Assembly: GCA_036005525.1 (NCBI GenBank)
Contig: DASYQM010000415.1
Coordinates: forward strand, 1 to 7,393
DNA: 7,393 bases
Direction of reading: 5' to 3'
From: UBA9676 sp036005525
Lineage (GTDB): Bacteria > Actinomycetota > Actinomycetes > Streptosporangiales > Streptosporangiaceae
Position numbers and translations under genes: made by a program. This document shows positions 1-6,382 of the stretch, piece by piece (position 1 is the stretch's first letter; every line of letters starts with the position of its first letter). The notes below the pieces were generated by a model. That model was given only the letters and a program-made list of their open reading frames with translations, was not told where the DNA came from and made no database searches.

Positions 1-702
1 CGGGGGCGGCTCCTGCGTTGTTATCCGATGGCCTCATGCAGAAGACAGCGAGGACCGACCGCCCGCACCGCGCCCGCGCGTGCAGTGGCCGGTTGGGCGG
101 GCGTCAACGGTCAGTGCCAGCCGACAGTCAGGCATCAGACCGGCGCCCGAATCGATCCGCCGCTGGCCGATGCCAGGGGCCGACCGCCTCTACGGCACGC
201 TCTGTGTTCGGCGTTGCCCGTCGCTTGACGCGCCGGAGCCGCCGATATGGGCAGGATGGCGGGATCGAGTGCAGATAGACCCGCGACCGTACAGATCAGG
301 ATCGTTCTGTCACGCCAGAGACGGCGGGCGTTGCGTAATGGATTGGGTGTGGCTCTCCTGAAGGGATCTATGCGGCCCTGCGTGTACGGGGTCCGCATGC
401 CCGCAGAATTCCCGGTGATCGGGCAACCTGAACGCGGCTCTGGCACCTTCCGGGCCGTAGTGCCCGCGGCTAACGGCCACGGCGAGCGAGCGGATCGGTT
501 TCAGCCACCAGCCAGCCATGGTGATCAGCAGCGATAGGAGCCCCGGCCACCTCGTCCCCGGCCGTGATGGCCGTCCACGCCCGGCGCAATGATCCGACTC
601 TTGACGGAACCGGTGGGCATGAGCCAGCCGGGCCTAGTTCGCCAGTGCGTGTGCGACGGCTGCTACCGGATCCAGTGTGCGGCCTCGGTCCCAGGCGTGA
701 TG
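1..702. other. Region without a supportable gene
   Basis: About 700 bases downstream of the STAND regulator. Short open frames exist on both strands, but none shows the strong third-position G/C bias of the true genes here and none resembles a family I know. The least bad candidate is a plus-strand 55-codon frame, ATG 370 to stop 537, which has a purine-rich GAAGGGA five to eight bases upstream. Its product has no recognisable motif. A minus-strand frame ending near 310 has a short hydrophobic run (LLSLLITMAGWW) but no convincing start site. I found no clear hairpin terminator for the regulator gene in this stretch. Confidence 0.5.
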
Positions 703-2826
703 TCACCGTTTTTCGCTTACCGTCGCGTGTGTTCTGTCCAGGAGACGGCTGGTGATCGCGATGTCGAAGGGTGCCGCGCGAGCAGCGATCGCCTCTCGGA
801 TGGCTGCGGCGGCGCCGGCGAGTGTGGTCGCTCGCTCAACTGCTGAGCGCGCGGCGGCGACTGCGGCCAGTGTTTCCATCCCTTCGGCGATTCCTTGCCG
901 CTCTCCCTGCTCCGCGAGGGACGCGAGCGCTTCGTGAGCAAGGCGGTCGGCGCGGGCGATGTCGTTGTCGGCGAGGGCGGCGTGTGCGATGTGGTTGAGG
1001 ACGCGGGCGGCGAAGATGTCGTCACCGAGCTCGCGATAGAGGCGCAGCGCTTCGTCGAGGCTCGCGACCGCTTCCTCGGTGCGTCCGGAGTGCAGGAGTG
1101 CGGCGCCGAGGTTGAGATGCGAGGTGGCCAGCTGCCAGCTGAGGCCGAGGCTACGGCAGATGGCCACGGATTCGGTGTAGGGCTCGAGCGCGTCCGCATA
1201 GCGGCCTTGGCACATCGCGACTAGGCCCCGGATCGTCAAGGCGTTGCGGAGATCCATCGGGTCATCGCTCCGGTGGGCGAGTTCGATCGCTTCGGTGGCC
1301 AGCTCTGCCATGTGCACGTGGTCTCCCTGGGGGAAGGCGAGCGCCGCCGCCGCGCACAGCGCCTTCGCCCGCAGTGATGGCGCGGCATCCCCGGCGACGG
1401 CCAGCGCGGCGTTCGACCAGCGCCGGCCCTCCGCGAACTCGCCGAGTTGCCGCCAGTAGCGCCACAACGCGACGGTGTATCGGAGCGCCAGGACCGCCTC
1501 ACCGTGGTCGATGGTCCAGGCCATGCCGCGGCGAAGGTTGCCCCGGTCGGCGTCGAGACGCCGGAACCAGTCCTGGTGCCCGGCGCGGATCAGGTGGGGC
1601 TCGGCCGCTTCGGACAATGCGAGGTAATGCAGCGCGTGCCGCCGTTCGGTCTCTTCCGTTTCGCCCGCGCCCGACAGGCACGCCGCGGCGTACTCCCGGA
1701 CAACGTCGAGCATGTCGTAGCGCGGGTCCGGGCGGTTGCGTTCCAGCACCACCAGGCTTTGGTCGACCAGGGCGCTGACGCCGTCCAGGGCATCTCCGAC
1801 GTCGTCGACGCTGCCGGCCATGTTCTCGATGGCGTCCAGGCTCCAGCCACCGGCAAATACGGACAGGCGACGGAAGAGTATCTGTTCGCGCGGCCCGAGC
1901 AGGTCGTGGCTCCATGCCACGGTGTCGCGGATCGCGCGTTGTCGCAGTGGCAGGTCGAGCGGGCCCCCGACCAGGAGCTCTAGCCTGTGTTCGAGCTGCT
2001 CGCGGATGGCGGCCAGCGGCAGGTGTTTGACCCGCGCCGCTGCCAGTTCGATCGCCAGCGGTAGGCCGTCCAGCTTGCGGCAGATCTCGGCGATGAGCGA
2101 GGCGGTCTCGGGGTCGAGGTCCAGGTCCGGTCGCACCGCCTGGGCGCGCTCCCAGAACAGCGCCGTGGCCGGCCAGCGGCCGATATCTTCGGGTTGCGCT
2201 TGGCGGGTCGCTGTCGGCAGCTCCAGTGGCGGCACCGGGAACTCATGCTCGCCCCGCAGCCGCAGCGCGCTCCGGCTGGTCACCAGGAACGTGGTCTCCG
2301 GGCAGTTCAGCAGCAGGGAGTACACGAGAGGCGCGGCCGGGATGAGGTGCTCGAAGGTGTCCAGCACGACCAACGCCGGTCTGCCCGCCAGGCGTCTGGT
2401 CAGGAGCTCCACCAGTTCCGGCCCCGTCTCGACCACGCCGATGACCTTGGCCAGCTCGGGTGCGACCAGGGAGGGGTCCTTCAGCTCGCCCAGCACGACG
2501 AAGAAGACGCCCCCGCCGAAGATTGCCTGGACCTGGACCGCGGCTTGCAGCGCGAGCCGGGTCTTGCCGATGCCGCCCGGGCCGGTCAGGGTCAGCAGAC
2601 GGACTTCGGGGCCCTGCAGTCTCGCGGTGATGCTGTCCAACTCGCGTGATCGACCGAGCAGCCGCGTCGGCGGTGCCGGCAGGGCGCCAGGTCGCGCGGC
2701 CGACTCCGCAGCCGCCACCGGGCCCCGGGCGACGGCCTCGAACCTCGCTCGATCATCCTCGCCGAGCCCCAGCGCTGAGGCGAGCCGGCGAGCCGTGTCG
2801 CCGTGGACAGCCGTCCGGAGACCCAC
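703..2826 (-). CDS. STAND (NB-ARC) ATPase with TPR region, main fragment of an XRE-family regulator
   Basis: This is the large C-terminal piece of a transcriptional regulator of the predicted-ATPase type (COG3903-like STAND NTPase). Such proteins join a DNA-binding helix-turn-helix to an ATP-driven switch and a tetratricopeptide sensor. In the 707-residue frame, residues 1-35 finish the XRE domain (TARRLASALGL). The Walker A motif GPGGIGKT is at 82-89 and Walker B ALVVLDTFEH at 151-160. A sensor-like LVTSR is at 182-186 and the GLPLA motif at 254-258. A winged-helix-like segment (LFRRLSVFAGGW) is at about 318-329, and alpha-helical TPR-like repeats run from about 400 to 655. Family members usually read LDNFEH at Walker B; here Asn is Thr. 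There is no C-terminal LuxR-type HTH. The GTG start at 2826 is only the first start codon after a frameshift. The true start is near 2953, and restoring the frame gives about 749 residues. Ligand and targets are unknown; divergent control of the neighbouring cyclase/oxidoreductase pair is inferred. Confidence 0.85.
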   Translation of the reverse strand: MGLRTAVHGDTARRLASALGLGEDDRARFEAVARGPVAAAESAARPGALPAPPTRLLGRSRELDSITARLQGPEVRLLTLTGPGGIGKTRLALQAAVQVQAIFGGGVFFVVLGELKDPSLVAPELAKVIGVVETGPELVELLTRRLAGRPALVVLDTFEHLIPAAPLVYSLLLNCPETTFLVTSRSALRLRGEHEFPVPPLELPTATRQAQPEDIGRWPATALFWERAQAVRPDLDLDPETASLIAEICRKLDGLPLAIELAAARVKHLPLAAIREQLEHRLELLVGGPLDLPLRQRAIRDTVAWSHDLLGPREQILFRRLSVFAGGWSLDAIENMAGSVDDVGDALDGVSALVDQSLVVLERNRPDPRYDMLDVVREYAAACLSGAGETEETERRHALHYLALSEAAEPHLIRAGHQDWFRRLDADRGNLRRGMAWTIDHGEAVLALRYTVALWRYWRQLGEFAEGRRWSNAALAVAGDAAPSLRAKALCAAAALAFPQGDHVHMAELATEAIELAHRSDDPMDLRNALTIRGLVAMCQGRYADALEPYTESVAICRSLGLSWQLATSHLNLGAALLHSGRTEEAVASLDEALRLYRELGDDIFAARVLNHIAHAALADNDIARADRLAHEALASLAEQGERQGIAEGMETLAAVAAARSAVERATTLAGAAAAIREAIAARAAPFDIAITSRLLDRTHATVSEKR

Positions 2827-2953
2827 GCTCGACGTCGCTCACCGTCCGGGCGCTGATGCCCGCGCGTTCTGCCAGCTCCTCCTGGGTCATGCCGGCCGCC
2901 GCGCGGAGCTTCTTGAGTGAAACGCCCAGCTTGTCCTCGGTCACAACCTCCAC
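2753..2953 (-). pseudogene. XRE helix-turn-helix N-terminus cut off from the STAND regulator by a frameshift
   Basis: The first 44 residues are a classical XRE/Cro-type helix-turn-helix: LKKLRAAAGMTQEELAERAG followed by ISARTVSDVERG. In this family VERG is followed by LRTAVH-DTARRLADAL, which is exactly what the neighbouring reading frame encodes next (LRTAVHGDTARRLASAL). The sequence has three Gs (plus-strand CCC, 2822-2824) where two would keep the frame. As written, translation therefore drifts into 22 unrelated residues and stops at 2753. The two pieces are one gene with a +1 insertion. The start is GTG at 2953, with GTG at 2944 as an alternative. GGAGG sits only two bases before the inner GTG and overlaps the outer one, so neither start has well-spaced Shine-Dalgarno support; leaderless translation from 2953 is possible. 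The shift is either a true mutation separating DNA binding from the ATPase or a sequencing error. Confidence 0.8.
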
Positions 2954-2977
2954 TGTGACTCAAATCGGTGACCAAAT
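2940..2977. promoter_or_regulatory. Candidate operator: GTGAC half-sites over the regulator start
   Basis: GTCACA (2940-2945) and TGTGAC (2954-2959) form a perfect inverted repeat with an 8-base spacer. A further half-site lies on the plus strand: GTGACTCAAAT (2955-2965) is repeated as GTGACCAAAT (2968-2977). This is the most A/T-rich patch in the divergent region and overlaps the GTG start of the regulator, so a bound protein could block its expression. Self-control by the XRE domain is inferred from the position. I could not assign convincing -35/-10 boxes for either direction. Confidence 0.35.
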
Positions 2978-3070
2978 GGTGGCTTAGTTTCCTGGCACCG
3001 CGCCGCGCCGGCCAACAGGATCGAGCTTGGCGGCGGCAACGCACGCCGGCGCCGACCGGTTCGAACGAGC

Positions 3071-3076
3071 AGGAGG
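3071..3076 (+). promoter_or_regulatory. Ribosome binding site setting the SnoaL-like gene start
   Basis: AGGAGG is a near-perfect Shine-Dalgarno sequence, eight bases before the GTG at 3085. It decides the start: the frame is open upstream to 2968, but those extra 39 residues are Arg/Gln-rich and unlike the family. Confidence 0.8.
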
Positions 3077-3084
3077 TGGGCCAG

Positions 3085-3531
3085 GTGCCGGAGAAGGAGA
3101 ACCACAACAAGCGGACGATTCTGCGGCTCTACGAGGAGGTGGGCAACGAGGGCAGGCTGGAGGTCCTGGACGAGATCGCGTGGCCGGACCACATCGAGCA
3201 TTACCCGTTCCCGGGACAGTCGCAGGGGGTGGAGGGCCTCAAGCAGCGCGTCAGCATGGTCCGGGCCGCCTTCAACCCGCAGTTCACGATCGAACATCTG
3301 ATGGCCGAGGGCGACATGGTCGCCGTCATGTGGCGCAACCAGGGCACGCATGTCGGTGAGTGGTCCGGGTTCTCGCCGACCGGGAAGAGCGTCACCGCCC
3401 ACGGCGCGGACATCCATCTGCTGCGGGACGGCCGCCTGGCCGAGCACTGGGACGTCGTCGACATCTCAGACTTCCTGATGGCGGTTGGCGCGGATTCCGC
3501 TCCCGCCGGGACAGCCGGAGCGCAGCGATGA
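3085..3531 (+). CDS. SnoaL-like polyketide cyclase / ester cyclase family protein
   Basis: A 148-residue cytoplasmic protein with the SnoaL/NTF2-like fold pattern. Helices open the protein (KRTILRLYEEVGNEGRLEVL, residues 9-28). An acid-base pocket segment WPDHIEHYPFPGQ follows at 33-45, then a cone-forming strand set with FTIEHLMAEGDMVAVMW at 67-83, GFSPTGKSV at 95-103 and LRDGRLAEHWDVVD at 113-126. The HWDVVD ending is typical of SnoaL-like ester cyclases, where a His/Asp pair takes part in acid-base chemistry. Length matches the family's usual 130-150 residues. Family members either cyclise polyketide intermediates by aldol chemistry or act on other small molecules; the substrate cannot be told here. 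The GTG start is fixed by AGGAGG at 3071. The stop overlaps the ATG of the NmrA-like gene (ATGA), so the two are translationally coupled in one operon, divergent from the STAND regulator. The reading frame is intact. Confidence 0.88.
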   Translation: MPEKENHNKRTILRLYEEVGNEGRLEVLDEIAWPDHIEHYPFPGQSQGVEGLKQRVSMVRAAFNPQFTIEHLMAEGDMVAVMWRNQGTHVGEWSGFSPTGKSVTAHGADIHLLRDGRLAEHWDVVDISDFLMAVGADSAPAGTAGAQR

Positions 3532-4395
3532 TCCTCGTCGCCGGCGCCACCGGAATGGTCGGCAGCATGATCTTGGACAGCCTTCTCGATCAAGGCAGGC
3601 GCGTCAGGGCTCTGGCGCGGTCACCGCATTCCGCCGAGACTCTCCACGCGCGGTGCCGAGCCCCTGCTGGGCGACCTCAAAGACCGAGCGTCGCTGGATC
3701 GCGCCTGCGCGGGCGTCGATATCGTCATCACCACGGCGAACTCCGCATCGCGCGGCGGTGAGGACAACCCCCAGACGGTGGAGGAGCAGGGCAACCACAA
3801 CCTCATCGACGCCGCCCGCGCCACCGGCGTCCGCCAGTTCGTCTTCACATCCGCGCTGGGATCAGATCCCAACAGCCCGGCGCCCTTCCTGCGTGGCAAG
3901 GCGATCGCCGAGCAGTACCTGAAGCACAGCGGCCTCGACTACACCATCTTGATGCCGAACCTCTTCATGGAGATCTGGTGCCCGAACATCGTCGGGCAAG
4001 CCCTCCTGGCCGGGCGGCCCGTCACCCTCATCGGCCAGGGAACACGCAAGCACTCGATGATCTCGGCCGCCGACGTCGCCGCCTTCGCCGTAGCAGCCGC
4101 CGGAAACGAGCGCGCCTGCAACCGGGTACTCGTGCTCGGCGGGCCGCAACCGGTCACCTGGCACGACGTCGTCGCGGCCTATGAACGTGTCGTGGGACAC
4201 CCGATCGAGATCCGGTACCTACCGAGAGGAGAAGTACTGCCCGGATACCCGGATTTCGTCAGCGGGTTCATGAACCTGCTCGAAGGCCACGACAGCGTGA
4301 TTCCCATGGACTCCCTCGCCCACGAGTTCGACGTGCGGCAAGTATCGCTGGACGAAAGCATCCACAAGCAGCTCCAAGCCGCAACCACCCCATGA
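3528..4395 (+). pseudogene. NmrA-like NAD(P)-binding oxidoreductase, frameshifted near 3651
   Basis: An atypical short-chain dehydrogenase of the NmrA type, usually a cytoplasmic NAD(P)-binding reductase or redox-sensing protein. The first frame (ATG 3528) encodes a Rossmann start ILVAGATGMVGSMILDSLL, then RRVRALARSPHSAETLHA. At 3650-3652 the meaning jumps one frame: AEPLLGDLKDRASLD, then GVDIVITTANSA, NHNLIDAARATGVRQFVFTS, LDYTILMPNLFMEIW and ISAADVAAFAVAAAGN. It ends in QPVTWHDVVAAYERVVGHPI and a stop at 4395. Family pattern ARGAEP suggests two Gs were lost from a G run (CGGGGT to CGGT); a one-base insertion would give the same shift. The longest piece with a start codon is GTG 3778 to 4395 (205 residues), which lacks the nucleotide-binding loop. 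Rejoined, the protein is about 288 residues, normal for the family. No YxxxK catalytic pair is seen, as expected for NmrA-like members. It overlaps the SnoaL-like gene by ATGA. Confidence 0.82.
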
Positions 4396-4409
4396 TCCGA
4401 CGTAGGGAC

Positions 4410-4435
4410 GGCCGGGCGAGTGGACCCGCCCGGCC
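4410..4435 (+). terminator. GC-rich hairpin terminator after the NmrA-like gene
   Basis: GGCCGGGCG (4410-4418) and CGCCCGGCC (4427-4435) make a perfect 9-bp stem with an 8-base loop, starting 15 bases after the stop codon. There is no T tract, which is common for actinomycete terminators. Confidence 0.65.
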
Positions 4436-5183
4436 ACCAGCGGCCGCGGCACGGGCCGGCCAAAGCCACACATGCGGGCGCACCCGCGAGCGTGTCGAAG
4501 CACAGCGGTCGCCAGGGCGCGCGGTCGCGGATCGGCACTCTCTGGTGGAAACTCCGCCGCGACGGCAGGACCTGTGGTATCAGTCCCAGGGCACCTAGCC
4601 CGCTGGCCGTATCCCGCCGACGCCATTCGAGCAGACATGCTCCGGGCAGACTTCGTTGTGATCTTGGCGGTATGGCTAAAGCGTCAGGTACGACAAGACG
4701 ATTTTCGTTGGCAATAGGCACACTTCGGGGCCGCTGCGGCGGGATGGGTCTCCGGACTCGCCGGTGCGGTTCACCGCACGATCCCGCCGCTGGTGGCGCG
4801 GGCCCGCAGGCTGGCTGGGCTCCTGCCTTTGTGGCGCCGTCGGCTGCCACCAGGCGGATGGCATCCACTCGCTGCAGTCGGGTTCGCTCGCGGACTGGTC
4901 ACCGACCGTAATGGATCCCCGGCGAGGCAACGCTCGCAGATCCGCTTTGCGCGCCGTTCCCGAGTAACCGACCGCCCATCCGTGCCGCCCCGAATGGGGT
5001 GATCTGCATGCCGCCACGTGGGTGGCCGACGCGGTTCACCGACGCCCGGTCGGGCCGAATTGAGCGCGTTGAGTAGTGTATGTTTATGCGCTGATTGGCA
5101 CGGTAATTCACTTCGCGTCTGTGCTGCAGAATGACGATGAGGCTTGCCCGGTTGCTACCCCGGATTGCGGCTGCGAGCCGGAG
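4436..5183. other. Gene-poor stretch between the oxidoreductase and the lipoprotein relic
   Basis: No reading frame here shows sustained third-position G/C bias or a known family. Two overlapping plus-strand frames were considered. One ends at 4717 with a protein-like tail (ADMLRADFVVILAVWLKRQ); the other starts ATG 4672 and ends 4911. Neither has a good ribosome binding site, so I do not call them. Small structures are present: a 6-bp hairpin GTGCGG-TTCA-CCGCAC (4764-4779), and an 11-base repeat GCGGTTCACCG at 4766-4776 and 5031-5041. A local A/T-rich patch lies around 5057-5105 and might hold a promoter, but no clean -35/-10 pair was found. Confidence 0.45.
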
Positions 5184-5498
5184 TCACGGGATCTCTTCGC
5201 GGGCAGGGGTCTCGGTGGCGAGGGCGAGGCCGCCGGCGAAGTATATCGGCCCGACGGCCAGGTCCTGCGGCCCCGGGGTGGCCGGCGCTGGGGGGTCGGG
5301 GGTAGCCAGGCCAGGCCTCCGCGGCGCACGACAGCACCAGCGGGTTGCCGGGGCTGCCGAGCGGGCCAGTGACGTGCGGGCTGCTGGCCGGTGGCTGGGC
5401 GGGTGGCGCGGTGGCCGGCCGGGCCGCGCCGGGCGTGCTGGCCTTCGTGCAGCCCGCGAGGATGGCGCGTCCTAAACGACGCAAAGGGGGACCACCAT
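5184..5498 (-). pseudogene. Decayed secreted lipoprotein gene
   Basis: In one minus frame the text LGRAILAGCTKAS (about 5475-5437) carries a textbook lipobox L-A-G-C. A Pro/Ala/Thr-rich linker and GSPGNPLVLSCAAEAWP follow. After two C runs (minus-strand C5 at 5298-5302 and C6 at 5290-5295) the sense continues one frame over as PATPGPQDLAVGPIYFAGG, then LALATETPAREEIP and TGA at 5184-5186. Both halves have nearly all G or C in third codon positions, and the change of frame fits one extra C in a homopolymer. Actinobacteria have secreted proteins with a similar LVLSCG...DLVVGPL pattern, so I read this as a relic of such a lipoprotein, whose function is unknown. The N-terminus is also damaged: ATG 5498 gives MVVPLCVV then a stop, while the lipobox frame begins only at TTG 5484 with almost no hydrophobic segment. 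The usual family extension beyond PAREEIP is missing. Confidence 0.45.
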
Positions 5499-5520
5499 GC
5501 CGCTGGCATGAGGGCGGGGC

Positions 5521-5555
5521 CTGAGGCCGGGCCCGGGGGGCACGCCCGGCCTCAG
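5521..5555. terminator. Perfect 12-bp hairpin, possible terminator
   Basis: CTGAGGCCGGGC (5521-5532) pairs fully with GCCCGGCCTCAG (5544-5555) around an 11-base loop. It is the strongest hairpin in the window. It lies between the lipoprotein relic and the low-coding region to the right, so it could end transcription on either strand. On the plus strand it follows a four-codon frame (5497-5511) that has a GGGGGA ribosome-site-like run in front. Confidence 0.5.
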
Positions 5556-5652
5556 ACTCCTATCGGGGGGAGGAACGCGACGCTACGCCCGCTCACCCGG
5601 CGACACGCCGCGTTTACCGCGCCTTTAGCTAACGCTCAGGGTCAGCAGCTGC

Positions 5653-5671
5653 CCGGCCCGTACCGGGCCGG
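5653..5671. other. 8-bp GC hairpin
   Basis: CCGGCCCG (5653-5660), loop TAC, CGGGCCGG (5664-5671). It lies 27 bases before the doubtful GTG at 5698. It may act in transcription termination or as a protein site; nothing further can be said. Confidence 0.35.
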
Positions 5672-5697
5672 TACCACACCGACCCGGCAGCCCCGCC

Positions 5698-6009
5698 GTG
5701 GCCGTCCTCGTTTATCTGCTCCCGATCGCGGTAGCAGCGAACGTAGGGCGCCGCCGTCCGGGCTGGCCGTGTAGGGCCGGTGCCTGCGTCGTATGGCGGT
5801 GGCGCCGCAGGCGGCTGGATGCGGCCCGCGACCGCTTCCCGTCCCCACCCCTGGCGGTGCGGGCCGCTCCGCCGCTCACACCCAAGCGGCAGGCACCCGA
5901 TCTACCCGCCGCCCGCGGGCATGCACTTCGCGATGGCCTTGACGTGCACTTTTATCGCGTAAGCGCTGAGGACATCGCCGCCATCCTCAACCGGCGGGAG
6001 AATCCGTGA
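5698..6009 (+). CDS. Doubtful small hypothetical protein
   Basis: A 103-residue frame from GTG with a hydrophobic opening (AVLVYLLPIAVAANVG, residues 2-17) that could be one membrane segment. An Arg/Pro-rich middle follows, then a protein-like end GLDVHFYRVSAEDIAAIL at about 79-96. The third-position G/C level is moderate, higher near the end than the start, and no ribosome binding site precedes 5698. The N-terminal part may therefore be chance reading, and the real or former gene may be only the C-terminal part. The stop overlaps a following GTG (GTGA at 6006-6009), as in coupled genes. I do not recognise the family. Confidence 0.3.
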   Translation: MAVLVYLLPIAVAANVGRRRPGWPCRAGACVVWRWRRRRLDAARDRFPSPPLAVRAAPPLTPKRQAPDLPAARGHALRDGLDVHFYRVSAEDIAAILNRRENP

Positions 6010-6125
6010 ACTGCCTGGCCGCCCGCCGCCAGATGACGGTCCCAAGCCGGGACGTCAGTGCTGCGACACCTGGAAGCAGACGACGTCGTACTGCGACACC
6101 CGAGTTCAGGTTGTTCGAGTTCTGA
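6006..6125 (+). CDS. Doubtful 39-residue ORF coupled to the preceding frame
   Basis: GTG at 6006 overlaps the previous stop as GTGA and has GGGAG (5996-6000) five bases upstream, a reasonable ribosome binding site. The product begins MNCLAARRQMTVPSRDVSAA and ends EFRLFEF. It is basic and rich in Arg, with no motif I know. The short imperfect repeat at 6051-6100 lies inside it. It may be a true short gene, the start of a longer broken gene, or chance. Confidence 0.22.
   Translation: MNCLAARRQMTVPSRDVSAATPGSRRRRTATPEFRLFEF
6051..6100 (+). repeat. Short imperfect tandem repeat, about 31 bp apart
   Basis: GACGTC followed by CTGCGACACC occurs at 6051-6070 (four bases between) and again at 6082-6100 (three bases between). 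The two copies sit about 31 bases apart. They could be protein-binding repeats or a small local duplication. Confidence 0.4.
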
Positions 6126-6382
6126 GGCTGCGAACCGGCGTAGACGCCTCCGGCCACCCCGCCGGGGCTGGTGTCGGTCGGCTCGTTAAACGGCGATCCC
6201 GGCGAGGAGGCTGCGTTCCCGGGCTGCCTCGGGGCCGTACTGCTCAGACAGGTCTGACTGGGCTGCCTGGACGTGCCAGGAGAATGAGGATTCGCGGCAA
6301 GAGCTGTGCCACTGGCAGCGAGGGCCAGCCCCTGTGCCGTGCCAAAACTGGCTCACCGCTGCTGAGCTGGGGTTTGTGATTG
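6126..6382. other. Stretch between the small ORFs and the transposase
   Basis: No gene is supported. Just past the transposase stop the minus strand reads GTGAGCCAGTTTTGGCAC (6357-6340). This could belong to the end of the insertion sequence, but no partner end is visible. A minus-strand frame ending at 6186-6188 has a protein-like tail (QSDLSEQYGPEAARERSLLA), with moderate third-position G/C. It may be the last part of a gene cut by the insertion, but there is no start and no known motif. Confidence 0.35.

Noticed and set aside
1447..1983. 178-codon plus-strand frame
   Set aside because: Antisense shadow of the ATPase/TPR gene, no motif and no ribosome binding site.
1736..2920. 394-codon open frame on the plus strand
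   Set aside because: It lies antisense to the STAND regulator, is Ser/Arg-rich, and exists because high G/C codon bias keeps the opposite frame open.
2940..2959. CRP-like site
   Set aside because: The half-sites point outward (GTCACA-N8-TGTGAC) rather than TGTGA-N6-TCACA, so it is not a CRP consensus.
3055..3072. GGTTCGAAC resembling a tRNA T-loop
   Set aside because: No acceptor, D or anticodon arm can be formed around it; it lies just before the cyclase ribosome binding site.
2968..3084. Longer N-terminus for the SnoaL-like protein from 2968
   Set aside because: The extra 39 residues are unlike the family, while AGGAGG at 3071 is ideally placed for GTG 3085.
4179..4868. 229-codon minus-strand frame
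   Set aside because: It crosses the NmrA-like 3' end and its terminator; composition is Arg/Pro/Trp-rich as in shadow frames.
4672..4911. 80-codon plus-strand frame starting MAKASGTTRRFSLAIG
   Set aside because: No ribosome binding site at a usable distance, weak codon bias and no recognised family.
5131..5475. 114-codon plus-strand frame opposite the lipoprotein relic
   Set aside because: Arg/Gly-rich shadow; the minus strand carries the lipobox and the stronger third-position G/C bias.
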